From positions 17,575,135-17,639,134 of the forward strand of contig NC_135255.1 in assembly GCF_964204865.1 (NCBI RefSeq): DNA of 64,000 nt, written 5' to 3'. Every line of letters begins with the position of its first letter. Position 1 is the first letter of the stretch. The notes under the pieces were generated by a model. It saw only the letters and a list, made by a program, of their open reading frames with translations. It was not told the DNA's origin and did not search any database. This document shows, piece after piece, positions 10,648 to 24,675 of the stretch. Source of the DNA: Styela clava. Its lineage: Eukaryota; Chordata; Ascidiacea; Stolidobranchia; Styelidae. The position numbers were made by a program, and so were the translations under genes.

Positions 10648-11629
10648 GTCACTTTCCTATTCGGAAAGTTACGATTTATATAATGTTTGTCATGTTTCTC
10701 CTACTACTTTGTAAGGCAAAGCGAGTACTCACCCTCGTTCCGTGTCTTTTGGAATGGGCGCGGAGCGTCAGGCACGAAGACAGCTGCAAATCTTCCATAC
10801 TGCTTCCACCGGAGTAACTTCGGAACGCACAACAATTTCACGAATTCTTTAAATGGAAGTTAGATGGGCATTGTGATGTCACAGAGCAGAGACTGCAATT
10901 AAAATGTATTTGGTTACAGGCGAAGAGAATCTGGAATTTATTTAACCGGTTAACTGCAGCGTGACGTTTGACGTAATATTTATTGTTTTAGCTTATTACG
11001 TCGCAATGGTTACAAATTAATTTCGAGTGATTTATCCTGGTATCTCTCAAAATTATTGACGAATCTAGATCGTTTTGTGATCCCTTGCTGCAAGAGATAT
11101 GCAGCGTGCTTTGGACATATGGAAGTATTTTCGTGAAACAGTTTCCGTTATTCAATGTCACTTATGTGACAAATTTACAGTGCCCAGTGTGCAAATTCTT
11201 CTTTGAGATATCATACGGAAAAACAGCATCAACTGCGCCACATGGAATAGACAATTTACGCTTTTACCGAAAACTGATTATGAATTTATCATTGTCCAAA
11301 TTTCATAATCAGCAATCTTGGTACTTCAATTATTTTTCACCTCTATTGGGTCTCTACAAATACAGTTAGTGATATTCTTTTAAATGAAACGCTACAGGAA
11401 ATAAATTTGCGAAGACGTAATCATTTCTGACAAAATTGTACATTATAAAGATGATTTGTACCTGAGATGTCAGTCAACGGTTAAAATAAATCGTAACCTT
11501 CAACCATCCAGAATGGGTCCACCATTCCCAGCCCCACTAATTAGTATTGTAAGTGGAAACTTAATCACCGTCACCGGAACCGTTTTCATAAATTCCCAAT
11601 ACATTATTGCGTGAAAACACCGACCATTT

Positions 11630-11816
11630 ATCGCTTCTTCGGCCTATTGGCTAAGATCAAGTGTAGTAACTGTTCTATTCAGATTAATACCTGAATCGTG
11701 GGGTACTCCCCCACTCTTGTATTAATTTGATTTTTGCGACGACGAGAGCGAGGGTTCGGCTTGCCACTCCGCTCTCACCGGTCGGCTTGGCGTTGCACTA
11801 CAGCCTTGACTGGCCC
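11630..11816 (+). ncRNA. U2: U2 snRNA, consensus copy
   Basis: Consensus. PSE at 11565-11582. The spacer shares A at 10940 with the preceding unit (9771). Confidence 0.95.
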
Positions 11817-12798
11817 GTCACTTTCCTATTCGGAAAGTTACGATTTATATAATGTTTGTCATGTTTCTCCTACTACTTTGTAAGGCAAAGCGAGTACTCA
11901 CCCTCGTTCCGTGTCTTTTGGAATGGGCGCGGAGCGTCAGGCACGAAGACAGCTGCAAATCTTCCATACTGCTTCCACCGGAGTAACTTCGGAACGCACA
12001 ACAATTTCACGAATTCTTTAAATGGAAGTTAGATGGGCATTGTGATGTCACAGAGCAGAGACTGCAATTAAAATGTATTTGGTTACAGGCGAAGAGAATC
12101 TGGAATTTCTTTAACCGGTTAACTGCAGCGTGACGTTTGACGTAATATTTATTGTTTTAGCTTATTACGTCGCAATGGTTACAAATTAATTTCGAGTGAT
12201 TTATCCTGGTATCTCTCAAAATTATTGACGAATCTAGATCGTTTTGTGATCCCTTGCTGCAAGAGATATGCAGCGTGCTTTGGACATATGGAAGTATTTT
12301 CGTGAAACAGTTTCCGTTATTCAATGTCACTTATGTGACAAATTTACAGTGCCCAGTGTGCAAATTCTTCTTTGAGATATCATACGGAAAAACAGCATCA
12401 ACTGCGCCACATGGAATAGACAATTTACGCTTTTACCGAAAACTGATTATGAATTTATCATTGTCCAATTTTCATAATCAGCAATCTTGGTACTTCAATT
12501 ATTTTTCACCTCTATTGGGTCTCTACAAATACAGTTAGTGATATTCTTTTAAATGAAACGCTACAGGAGATAAATTTGCGAAGACGTAATCATTTCTGAC
12601 AAAATTGTACATTATAAAGATGATTTGTACCTGAGATGTCAGTCAACGGTTAAAATAAATCGTAACCTTCAACCATCCAGAATGGGTCCACCATTCCCAG
12701 CCCCACTAATTAGTATTGTAAGTGGAAACTTAATCACCGTCACCGGAACCGTTTTCATAAATTCCCAATACATTATTGCGTGAAAACACCGACCATTT

Positions 12799-12985
12799 AT
12801 CGCTTCTTCGGCCTATTGGCTAAGATCAAGTGTAGTAACTGTTCTATTCAGATTAATACCTGAATCGTGGGGTACTCCCCCACTCTTGTATTAATTTGAT
12901 TTTTGCGACGACGAGAGCGAGGGTTCGGCTTGCCACTCCGCTCTCACCGGTCGGCTTGGCGTTGCACTACAGCCTTGACTGGCCC
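12799..12985 (+). ncRNA. U2: U2 snRNA, consensus copy
   Basis: Consensus. PSE at 12734-12751. Confidence 0.95.
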
Positions 12986-13967
12986 GTCACTTTCCTATTC
13001 GGAAAGTTACGATTTATATAATGTTTGTCATGTTTCTCCTACTACTTTGTAAGGCAAAGCGAGTACTCACCCTCGTTCCGTGTCTTTTGGAATGGGCGCG
13101 GAGCGTCAGGCACGAAGACAGCTGCAAATCTTCCATACTGCTTCCACCGGAGTAACTTCGGAACGCACAACAATTTCACGAATTCTTTAAATGGAAGTTA
13201 GATGGGCATTGTGATGTCACAGAGCAGAGACTGCAATTAAAATGTATTTGGTTACAGGCGAAGAGAATCTGGAATTTCTTTAACCGGTTAACTGCAGCGT
13301 GACGTTTGACGTAATATTTATTGTTTTAGCTTATTACGTCGCAATGGTTACAAATTAATTTCGAGTGATTTATCCTGGTATCTCTCAAAATTATTGACGA
13401 ATCTAGATCGTTTTGTGATCCCTTGCTGCAAGAGATATGCAGCGTGCTTTGGACATATGGAAGTATTTTCGTGAAACAGTTTCCGTTATTCAATGTCACT
13501 TATGTGACAAATTTACAGTGCCCAGTGTGCAAATTCTTCTTTGAGATATCATACGGAAAAACAGCATCAACTGCGCCACATGGAATAGACAATTTACGCT
13601 TTTACCGAAAACTGATTATGAATTTATCATTGTCCAAATTTCATAATCAGCAATCTTGGTACTTCAATTATTTTTCACCTCTATTGGGTCTCTACAAATA
13701 CAGTTAGTGATATTCTTTTAAATGAAACGCTACAGGAGATAAATTTGCGAAGACGTAATCATTTCTGACAAAATTGTACATTATAAAGATGATTTGTACC
13801 TGAGATGTCAGTCAACGGTTAAAATAAATCGTAACCTTCAACCATCCAGAATGGGTCCACCATTCCCAGCCCCACTAATTAGTATTGTAAGTGGAAACTT
13901 AATCACCGTCACCGGAACCGTTTTCATAAATTCCCAATACATTATTGCGTGAAAACACCGACCATTT

Positions 13968-14154
13968 ATCGCTTCTTCGGCCTATTGGCTAAGATCAAGT
14001 GTAGTAACTGTTCTATTCAGATTAATACCTGAATCGTGGGGTACTCCCCCACTCTTGTATTAATTTGATTTTTGCGACGACGAGAGCGAGGGTTCGGCTT
14101 GCCACTCCGCTCTCACCGGTCGGCTTGGCGTTGCACTACAGCCTTGACTGGCCC
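13968..14154 (+). ncRNA. U2: U2 snRNA, consensus copy
   Basis: Consensus. PSE at 13903-13920. Its 3' flank has A at 14263, shared with the unit two repeats on (16601). Confidence 0.95.
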
Positions 14155-15136
14155 GTCACTTTCCTATTCGGAAAGTTACGATTTATATAATGTTTGTCAT
14201 GTTTCTCCTACTACTTTGTAAGGCAAAGCGAGTACTCACCCTCGTTCCGTGTCTTTTGGAATAGGCGCGGAGCGTCAGGCACGAAGACAGCTGCAAATCT
14301 TCCATACTGCTTCCACCGGAGTAACTTCGGAACGCACAACAATTTCACGAATTCTTTAAATGGAAGTTAGATGGGCATTGTGATGTCACAGAGCAGAGAC
14401 TGCAATTAAAATGTATTTGGTTACAGGCGAAGAGAATCTGGAATTTCTTTAACCGGTTAACTGCAGCGTGACGTTTGACGTAATATTTATTGTTTTAGCT
14501 TATTACGTCGCAATGGTTACAAATTAATTTCGAGTGATTTATCCTGGTATCTCTCAAAATTATTGACGAATCTAGATCGTTTTGTGATCCCTTGCTGCAA
14601 GAGATATGCAGCGTGCTTTGGACATATGGAAGTATTTTCGTGAAACAGTTTCCGTTATTCAATGTCACTTATGTGACAAATTTACAGTGCCCAGTGTGCA
14701 AATTCTTCTTTGAGATATCATACGGAAAAACAGCATCAACTGCGCCACATGGAATAGACAATTTACGCTTTTACCGAAAACTGATTATGAATTTATCATT
14801 GTCCAATTTTCATAATCAGCAATCTTGGTACTTCAATTATTTTTCACCTCTATTGGGTCTCTACAAATACAGTTAGTGATATTCTTTTAAATGAAACGCT
14901 ACAAGAGATAAATTTGCGAAGACGTAATCATTTCTGACAAAATTGTACATTATAAAGATGATTTGTACCTGAGATGTCAGTCAACGGTTAAAATAAATCG
15001 TAACCTTCAACCATCCAGAATGGGTCCACCATTCCCAGCCCCACTAATTAGTATTGTAAGTGGAAACTTAATCACCGTCACCGGAACCGTTTTCATAAAT
15101 TCCCAATACATTATTGCGTGAAAACACCGACCATTT

Positions 15137-15323
15137 ATCGCTTCTTCGGCCTATTGGCTAAGATCAAGTGTAGTAACTGTTCTATTCAGATTAATACCTG
15201 AATCGTGGGGTACTCCCCCACTCTTGTATTAATTTGATTTTTGCGACGACGAGAGCGAGGGTTCGGCTTGCCACTCCGCTCTCACCGGTCGGCTTGGCGT
15301 TGCACTACAGCCTTGACTGGCCC
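15137..15323 (+). ncRNA. U2: U2 snRNA, consensus copy
   Basis: Consensus. PSE at 15072-15089. Confidence 0.95.
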
Positions 15324-16305
15324 GTCACTTTCCTATTCGGAAAGTTACGATTTATATAATGTTTGTCATGTTTCTCCTACTACTTTGTAAGGCAAAGCGA
15401 GTACTCACCCTCGTTCCGTGTCTTTTGGAATGGGCGCGGAGCGTCAGGCACGAAGACAGCTGCAAATCTTCCATACTGCTTCCACCGGAGTAACTTCGGA
15501 ACGCACAACAATTTCACGAATTCTTTAAATGGAAGTTAGATGGGCATTGTGATGTCACAGAGCAGAGACTGCAATTAAAATGTATTTGGTTACAGGCGAA
15601 GAGAATCTGGAATTTCTTTAACCGGTTAACTGCAGCGTGACGTTTGACGTAATATTTATTGTTTTAGCTTATTACGTCGCAATGGTTACAAATTAATTTC
15701 GAGTGATTTATCCTGGTATCTCTCAAAATTATTGACGAATCTAGATCGTTTTGTGATCCCTTGCTGCAAGAGATATGCAGCGTGCTTTGGACATATGGAA
15801 GTATTTTCGTGAAACAGTTTCCGTTATTCAATGTCACTTATGTGACAAATTTACAGTGCCCAGTGTGCAAATTCTTCTTTGAGATATCATACGGAAAAAC
15901 AGCATCAACTGCGCCACATGGAATAGACAATTTACGCTTTTACCGAAAACTGATTATGAATTTATCATTGTCCAAATTTCATAATCAGCAATCTTGGTAC
16001 TTCAATTATTTTTCACCTCTATTGGGTCTCTACAAATACAGTTAGTGATATTCTTTTAAATGAAACGCTACAGGAGATAAATTTGCGAAGACGTAATCAT
16101 TTCTGACAAAATTGTACATTATAAAGATGATTTGTACCTGAGATGTCAGTCAACGGTTAAAATAAATCGTAACCTTCAACCATCCAGAATGGGTCCACCA
16201 TTCCCAGCCCCACTAATTAGTATTGTAAGTGGAAACTTAATCACCGTCACCGGAACCGTTTTCATAAATTCCCAATACATTATTGCGTGAAAACACCGAC
16301 CATTT

Positions 16306-16492
16306 ATCGCTTCTTCGGCCTATTGGCTAAGATCAAGTGTAGTAACTGTTCTATTCAGATTAATACCTGAATCGTGGGGTACTCCCCCACTCTTGTATTA
16401 ATTTGATTTTTGCGTCGACGAGAGCGAGGGTTCGGCTTGCCACTCCGCTCTCACCGGTCGGCTTGGCGTTGCACTACAGCCTTGACTGGCCC
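16306..16492 (+). ncRNA. U2: U2 snRNA, variant after Sm site
   Basis: T replaces A at 16415 (nt 110), in the unpaired stretch between the Sm site and stem III. PSE at 16241-16258. Confidence 0.94.
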
Positions 16493-17474
16493 GTCACTTT
16501 CCTATTCGGAAAGTTACGATTTATATAATGTTTGTCATGTTTCTCCTACTACTTTGTAAGGCAAAGCGAGTACTCACCCTCGTTCCGTGTCTTTTGGAAT
16601 AGGCGCGGAGCGTCAGGCACGAAGACAGCTGCAAATCTTCCATACTGCTTCCACCGGAGTAACTTCGGAACGCACAACAATTTCACGAATTCTTTAAATG
16701 GAAGTTAGATGGGCATTGTGATGTCACAGAGCAGAGACTGCAATTAAAATGTATTTGGTTACAGGCGAAGAGAATCTGGAATTTCTTTAACCGGTTAACT
16801 GCAGCGTGACGTTTGACGTAATATTTATTGTTTTAGCTTATTACGTCGCAATGGTTACAAATTAATTTCGAGTGATTTATCCTGGTATCTCTCAAAATTA
16901 TTGACGAATCTAGATCGTTTTGTGATCCCTTGCTGCAAGAGATATGCAGCGTGCTTTGGACATATGGAAGTATTTTCGTGAAACAGTTTCCGTTATTCAA
17001 TGTCACTTATGTGACAAATTTACAGTGCCCAGTGTGCAAATTCTTCTTTGAGATATCATACGGAAAAACAGCATCAACTGCGCCACATGGAATAGACAAT
17101 TTACGCTTTTACCGAAAACTGATTATGAATTTATCATTGTCCAATTTTCATAATCAGCAATCTTGGTACTTCAATTATTTTTCACCTCTATTGGGTCTCT
17201 ACAAATACAGTTAGTGATATTCTTTTAAATGAAACGCTACAGGAGATAAATTTGCGAAGACGTAATCATTTCTGACAAAATTGTACATTATAAAGATGAT
17301 TTGTTCCTGAGATGTCAGTCAACGGTTAAAATAAATCGTAACCTTCAACCATCCAGAATGGGTCCACCATTCCCAGCCCCACTAATTAGTATTGTAAGTG
17401 GAAACTTAATCACCGTCACCGGAACCGTTTTCATAAATTCCCAATACATTATTGCGTGAAAACACCGACCATTT

Positions 17475-17661
17475 ATCGCTTCTTCGGCCTATTGGCTAAG
17501 ATCAAGTGTAGTAACTGTTCTATTCAGATTAATACCTGAATCGTGGGGTACTCCCCCACTCTTGTATTAATTTGATTTTTGCGACGACGAGAGCGAGGGT
17601 TCGGCTTGCCACTCCGCTCTCACCGGTCTGCTTGGCGTTGCACTACAGCCTTGACTGGCCC
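17475..17661 (+). ncRNA. U2: U2 snRNA, variant in stem IV
   Basis: T replaces G at 17629 (nt 155), in the internal part of stem-loop IV just above the lower stem. PSE at 17410-17427. Confidence 0.94.
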
Positions 17662-18643
17662 GTCACTTTCCTATTCGGAAAGTTACGATTTATATAATGT
17701 TTGTCATGTTTCTCCTACTACTTTGTAAGGCAAAGCGAGTACTCACCCTCGATCCGTGTCTTTTGGAATGGGCGCGGAGCGTCAGGCACGAAGACAGCTG
17801 CAAATCTTCCATACTGCTTCCACCGGAGTAACTTCGGAACGCACAACAATTTCACGAATTCTTTAAATGGAAGTTAGATGGGCATTGTGATGTCACAGAG
17901 CAGAGACTGCAATTAAAATGTATTTGGTTACAGGCGAAGAGAATCTGGAATTTCTTTAACCGGTTAACTGCAGCGTGACGTTTGACGTAATATTTATTGT
18001 TTTAGCTTATTACGTCGCAATGGTTACAAATTAATTTCGAGTGATTTATCCTGGTATCTCTCAAAATTATTGACGAATCTAGATCGTTTTGTGATCCCTT
18101 GCTGCAAGAGATATGCAGCGTGCTTTGGACATATGGAAGTATTTTCGTGAAACAGTTTCCGTTATTCAATGTCACTTATGTGACAAATTTACAGTGCCCA
18201 GTGTGCAAATTCTTCTTTGAGATATCATACGGAAAAACAGCATCAACTGCGCCACATGGAATAGACAATTTACGCTTTTACCGAAAACTGATTATGAATT
18301 TATCATTGTCCAAATTTCATAATCAGCAATCTTGGTACTTCAATTATTTTTCACCTCTATTGGGTCTCTACAAATACAGTTAGTGATATTCTTTTAAATG
18401 AAACGCTACAGGAGATAAATTTGCGAAGACGTAATCATTTCTGACAAAATTGTACATTATAAAGATGATTTGTACCTGAGATGTCAGTCAACGGTTAAAA
18501 TAAATCGTAACCTTCAACCATCCAGAATGGGTCCACCATTCCCAGCCCCACTAATTAGTATTGTAAGTGGAAACTTAATCACCGTCACCGGAACCGTTTT
18601 CATAAATTCCCAATACATTATTGCGTGAAAACACCGACCATTT

Positions 18644-18830
18644 ATCGCTTCTTCGGCCTATTGGCTAAGATCAAGTGTAGTAACTGTTCTATTCAGATTA
18701 ATACCTGAATCGTGGGGTACTCCCCCACTCTTGTATTAATTTGATTTTTGCGACGACGAGAGCGAGGGTTCGGCTTGCCACTCCGCTCTCACCGGTCGGC
18801 TTGGCGTTGCACTACAGCCTTGACTGGCCC
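18644..18830 (+). ncRNA. U2: U2 snRNA, consensus copy
   Basis: Consensus. PSE at 18579-18596. The 3' flank has C at 18865, matching 4838. Confidence 0.95.
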
Positions 18831-19812
18831 GTCACTTTCCTATTCGGAAAGTTACGATTTATATCATGTTTGTCATGTTTCTCCTACTACTTTGTAAGGC
18901 AAAGCGAGTACTCACCCTCGTTCCGTGTCTTTTGGAATGGGCGCGGAGCGTCAGGCACGAAGACAGCTGCAAATCTTCCATACTGCTTCCACCGGAGTAA
19001 CTTCGGAACGCACAACAATTTCACGAATTCTTTAAATGGAAGTTAGATGGGCATTGTGATGTCACAGAGCAGAGACTGCAATTAAAATGTATTTGGTTAC
19101 AGGCGAAGAGAATCTGGAATTTCTTTAACCGGTTAACTGCAGCGTGACGTTTGACGTAATATTTATTGTTTTAGCTCATTACGTCGCAATGGTTACAAAT
19201 TAATTTCGAGTGATTTATCCTGGTATCTCTCAAAATTATTGACGAATCTAGATCGTTTTGTGATCCCTTGCTGCAAGAGATATGCAGCGTGCTTTGGACA
19301 TATGGAAGTATTTTCGTGAAACAGTTTCCGTTATTCAATGTCACTTATGTGACAAATTTACAGTGCCCAGTGTGCAAATTCTTCTTTGAGATATCATACG
19401 GAAAAACAGCATCAACTGCGCCACATGGAATAGACAATTTACGCTTTTACCGAAAACTGATTATGAATTTATCATTGTCCAATTTTCATAATCAGCAATC
19501 TTGGTACTTCAATTATTTTTCACCTCTATTGGGTCTCTACAAATACAGTTAGTGATATTCTTTTAAATGAAACGCTACAGGAGATAAATTTGCGAAGACG
19601 TAATCATTTCTGACAAAATTGTACATTATAAAGATGATTTGTACGTGAGATGTCAGTCAACGGTTAAAATAAATCGTAACCTTCAACCATCCAGAATGGG
19701 TCCACCATTCCCAGCCCCACTAATTAGTATTGTAAGTGGAAACTTAATCACCGTCACCGGAACCGTTTTCATAAATTCCCAATACATTATTGCGTGAAAA
19801 CACCGACCATTT

Positions 19813-19999
19813 ATCGCTTCTTCGGCCTATTGGCTAAGATCAAGTGTAGTAACTGTTCTATTCAGATTAATACCTGAATCGTGGGGTACTCCCCCACTCT
19901 TGTATTAATTTGATTTTTGCAACGACGAGAGCGAGGGTTCGGCTTGCCACTCCGCTCTCACCGGTCGGCTTGGCGTTGCACTACAGCCTTGACTGGCCC
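19813..19999 (+). ncRNA. U2: U2 snRNA, variant after Sm site
   Basis: A replaces G at 19921 (nt 109), two bases after the Sm heptamer. PSE at 19748-19765. Confidence 0.94.
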
Positions 20000-20981
20000 G
20001 TCACTTTCCTATTCGGAAAGTTACGATTTATATAATGTTTGTCATGTTTCTCCTACTACTTTGTAAGGCAAAGCGAGTACTCACCCTCGTTCCGTGTCTT
20101 TTGGAATGGGCGCGGAGCGTCAGGCACGAAGACAGCTGCAAATCTTCCATACTGCTTCCACCGGAGTAACTTCGGAACGCACAACAATTTCACGAATTCT
20201 TTAAATGGAAGTTAGATGGGCATTGTGATGTCACAGAGCAGAGACTGCAATTAAAATGTATTTGGTTACAGGCGAAGAGAATCTGGAATTTCTTTAACCG
20301 GTTAACTGCAGCGTGACGTTTGACGTAATATTTATTGTTTTAGCTTATTACGTCGCAATGGTTACAAATTAATTTCGAGTGATTTATCCTGGTATCTCTC
20401 AAAATTATTGACGAATCTAGATCGTTTTGTGATCCCTTGCTGCAAGAGATATGCAGCGTGCTTTGGACATATGGAAGTATTTTCGTGAAACAGTTTCCGT
20501 TATTCAATGTCACTTATGTGACAAATTTACAGTGCCCAGTGTGCAAATTCTTCTTTGAGATATCATACGGAAAAACAGCATCAACTGCGCCACATGGAAT
20601 AGACAATTTACGCTTTTACCGAAAACTGATTATGAATTTATCATTGTCCAATTTTCATAATCAGCAATCTTGGTACTTCAATTATTTTTCACCTCTATTG
20701 GGTCTCTACAAATACAGTTAGTGATATTCTTTTAAATGAAACGCTACAGGAGATAAATTTGCGAAGACGTAATCATTTCTGACAAAATTGTACATTATAA
20801 AGATGATTTGTACCTGAGATGTCAGTCAACGGTTAAAATAAATCGTAACCTTCAACCATCCAGAATGGGTCCACCATTCCCAGCCCCACTAATTAGTATT
20901 GTAAGTGGAAACTTAATCACCGTCACCGGAACCGTTTTCATAAATTCCCAATACATTATTGCGTGAAAACACCGACCATTT

Positions 20982-21168
20982 ATCGCTTCTTCGGCCTATT
21001 GGCTAAGATCAAGTGTAGTAACTGTTCTATTCAGATTAATACCTGAATCGTGGGGTACTCCACCACTCTTGTATTAATTTGATTTTTGCGACGACGAGAG
21101 CGAGGGTTCGGCTTGCCACTCCGCTCTCACCGGTCGGCTTGGCGTTGCACTACAGCCTTGACTGGCCC
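20982..21168 (+). ncRNA. U2: U2 snRNA, variant in stem IIb
   Basis: A replaces C at 21062 (nt 81), which breaks a G-C pair of the short stem IIb. The 3' inverted repeat of the same unit is also broken (A at 21173), and A at 21211 is a further flank change. This is the most altered unit in the array and may be less active. PSE at 20917-20934. Confidence 0.92.
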
Positions 21169-22150
21169 GTCAATTTCCTATTCGGAAAGTTACGATTTAT
21201 ATAATGTTTGACATGTTTCTCCTACTACTTTGTAAGGCAAAGCGAGTACTCACCCTCGTTCCGTGTCTTTTGGAATGGGCGCGGAGCGTCAGGCACGAAG
21301 ACAGCTGCAAATCTTCCATACTGCTTCCACCGGAGTAACTTCGGAACGCACAACAATTTCACGAATTCTTTAAATGGAAGTTAGATGGACATTGTGATGT
21401 CACAGAGCAGAGACTGCAATTAAAATGTATTTGGTTACAGGCGAAGAGAATCTGGAATTTCTTTAACCGGTTAACTGCAGCGTGACGTTTGACGTAATAT
21501 TTATTGTTTTAGCTTATTACGTCGCAATGGTTACAAATTAATTTCGAGTGATTTATCCTGGTATCTCTCAAAATTATTGACGAATCTAGATCGTTTTGTG
21601 ATCCCTTGCTGCAAGAGATATGCAGCGTGCTTTGGACATATGGAAGTATTTTCGTGAAACAGTTTCCGTTATTCAATGTCACTTATGTGACAAATTTACA
21701 GTGCCCAGTGTGCAAATTCTTCTTTGAGATATCATACGGAAAAACAGCATCAACTGCGCCACATGGAATAGACAATTTACGCTTTTACCGAAAACTGATT
21801 ATGAATTTATCATTGTCCAATTTTCATAATCAGCAATCTTGGTACTTCAATTATTTTTCACCTCTATTGGGTCTCTACAAATACAGTTAGTGATATTCTT
21901 TTAAATGAAACGCTACAGGAGATAAATTTGCGAAGACGTAATCATTTCTGACAAAATTGTACATTATAAAGATGATTTGTTCCTGAGATGTCAGTCAACG
22001 GTTAAAATAAATCGTAACCTTCAACCATCCAGAATGGGTCCACCATTCCCAGCCCCACTAATTAGTATTGTAAGTGGAAACTTAATCACCGTCACCGGAA
22101 CCGTTTTCATAAATTCCCAATACATTATTGCGTGAAAACACCGACCATTT

Positions 22151-22337
22151 ATCGCTTCTTCGGCCTATTGGCTAAGATCAAGTGTAGTAACCGTTCTATT
22201 CAGATTAATACCTGAATCGTGGGGTACTCCCCCACTCTTGTATTAATTTGATTTTTGCGACAACGAGAGCGAGGGTTCGGCTTGCCACTCCGCTCTCACC
22301 GGTCGGCTTGGCGTTGCACTACAGCCTTGACTGGCCC
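22151..22337 (+). ncRNA. U2: U2 snRNA, two variants
   Basis: C replaces T at 22192 (nt 42), three bases past GUAGUA, and A replaces G at 22262 (nt 112). The first lies in the segment that forms the branch-point stem-loop in other U2 RNAs. PSE at 22086-22103. Confidence 0.93.
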
Positions 22338-23319
22338 GTCACTTTCCTATTCGGAAAGTTACGATTTATATAATGTTTGTCATGTTTCTCCTACTACTTT
22401 GTAAGGCAAAGCGAGTACTCACCCTCGTTCCGTGTCTTTTGGAATGGGCGCGGAGCGTCAGGCACGAAGACAGCTGCAAATCTTCCATACTGCTTCCACC
22501 GGAGTAACTTCGGAACGCACAACAATTTCACGAATTCTTTAAATGGAAGTTAGATGGGCATTGTGATGTCACAGAGCAGAGACTGCAATTAAAATGTATT
22601 TGGTTACAGGCGAAGAGAATCTGGAATTTCTTTAACCGGTTAACTGCAGCGTGACGTTTGACGTAATATTTATTGTTTTAGCTTATTACGTCGCAATGGT
22701 TACAAATTAATTTCGAGTGATTTATCCTGGTATCTCTCAAAATTATTGACGAATCTAGATCGTTTTGTGATCCCTTGCTGCAAGAGATATGCAGCGTGCT
22801 TTGGACATATGGAAGTATTTTCGTGAAACAGTTTCCGTTATTCAATGTCACTTATGTGACAAATTTACAGTGCCCAGTGTGCAAATTCTTCTTTGAGATA
22901 TCATACGGAAAAACAGCATCAACTGCGCCACATGGAATAGACAATTTACGCTTTTACCGAAAACTGATTATGAATTTATCATTGTCCAAATTTCATAATC
23001 AGCAATCTTGGTACTTCAATTATTTTTCACCTCTATTGGGTCTCTACAAATACAGTTAGTGATATTCTTTTAAATGAAACGCTACAGGAGATAAATTTGC
23101 GAAGACGTAATCATTTCTGACAAAATTGTACATTATAAAGATGATTTGTACCTGAGATGTCAGTCAACGGTTAAAATAAATCGTAACCTTCAACCATCCA
23201 GAATGGGTCCACCATTCCCAGCCCCACTAATTAGTATTGTAAGTGGAAACTTAATCACCGTCACCGGAACCGTTTTCATAAATTCCCAATACATTATTGC
23301 GTGAAAACACCGACCATTT

Positions 23320-23506
23320 ATCGCTTCTTCGGCCTATTGGCTAAGATCAAGTGTAGTAACTGTTCTATTCAGATTAATACCTGAACCGTGGGGTACTCCC
23401 CCACTCTTGTATTAATTTGATTTTTGCGACGACGAGAGCGAGGGTTCGGCTTGCCACTCCGCTCTCACCGGTCGGCTTGGCGTTGCACTACAGCCTTGAC
23501 TGGCCC
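23320..23506 (+). ncRNA. U2: U2 snRNA, variant in stem IIa
   Basis: C replaces T at 23386 (nt 67), opening the outermost base pair of stem IIa. PSE at 23255-23272. Confidence 0.94.
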
Positions 23507-24488
23507 GTCACTTTCCTATTCGGAAAGTTACGATTTATATAATGTTTGTCATGTTTCTCCTACTACTTTGTAAGGCAAAGCGAGTACTCACCCTCGTTCC
23601 GTGTCTTTTGGAATGGGCGCGGAGCGTCAGGCACGAAGACAGCTGCAAATCTTCCATACTGCTTCCACCGGAGTAACTTCGGAACGCACAACAATTTCAC
23701 GAATTCTTTAAATGGAAGTTAGATGGGCATTGTGATGTCACAGAGCGGAGACTGCAATTAAAATGTATTTGGTTACAGGCGAAGAGAATCTGGAATTTCT
23801 TTAACCGGTTAACTGCAGCGTGACGTTTGACGTAATATTTATTGTTTTAGCTCATTACGTCGCAATGGTTACAAATTAATTTCGAGTGATTTATCCTGGT
23901 ATCTCTCAAAATTATTGACGAATCTAGATCGTTTTGTGATCCCTTGCTGCAAGAGATATGCAGCGTGCTTTGGACATATGGAAGTATTTTCGTGAAACAG
24001 TTTCCGTTATTCAATGTCACTTATGTGACAAATTTACAGTGCCCAGTGTGCAAATTCTTCTTTGAGATATCATACGGAAAAACAGCATCAACTGCGCCAC
24101 ATGGAATAGACAATTTACGCTTTTACCGAAAACTGATTATGAATTTATCATTGTCCAATTTTCATAATCAGCAATCTTGGTACTTCAATTATTTTTCACC
24201 TCTATTGGGTCTCTACAAATACAGTTAGTGATATTCTTTTAAATGAAACGCTACAGGAGATAAATTTGCGAAGACGTAATCATTTCTGACAAAATTGTAC
24301 ATTATAAAGATGATTTGTTCCTGAGATGTCAGTCAACGGTTAAAATAAATCGTAACCTTCAACCATCCAGAATGGGTCCACCATTCCCAGCCCCACTAAT
24401 TAGTATTGTAAGTGGAAACTTAATCACCGTCACCGGAACCGTTTTCATAAATTCCCAATACATTATTGCGTGAAAACACCGACCATTT

Positions 24489-24675
24489 ATCGCTTCTTCG
24501 GCCTATTGGCTAAGATCAAGTGTAGTAACTGTTCTATTCAGATTAATACCTGAATCGTGGGGTACTCCCCCACTCTTGTATTAATTTGATTTTTGCGACG
24601 ACGAGAGCGAGGGTTCGGCTTGCCACTCCGCTCTCACCGGTCGGCTTGGCGTTGCACTACAGCCTTGACTGGCCC
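24489..24675 (+). ncRNA. U2: U2 snRNA, consensus copy
   Basis: Consensus. PSE at 24424-24441. Confidence 0.95.
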
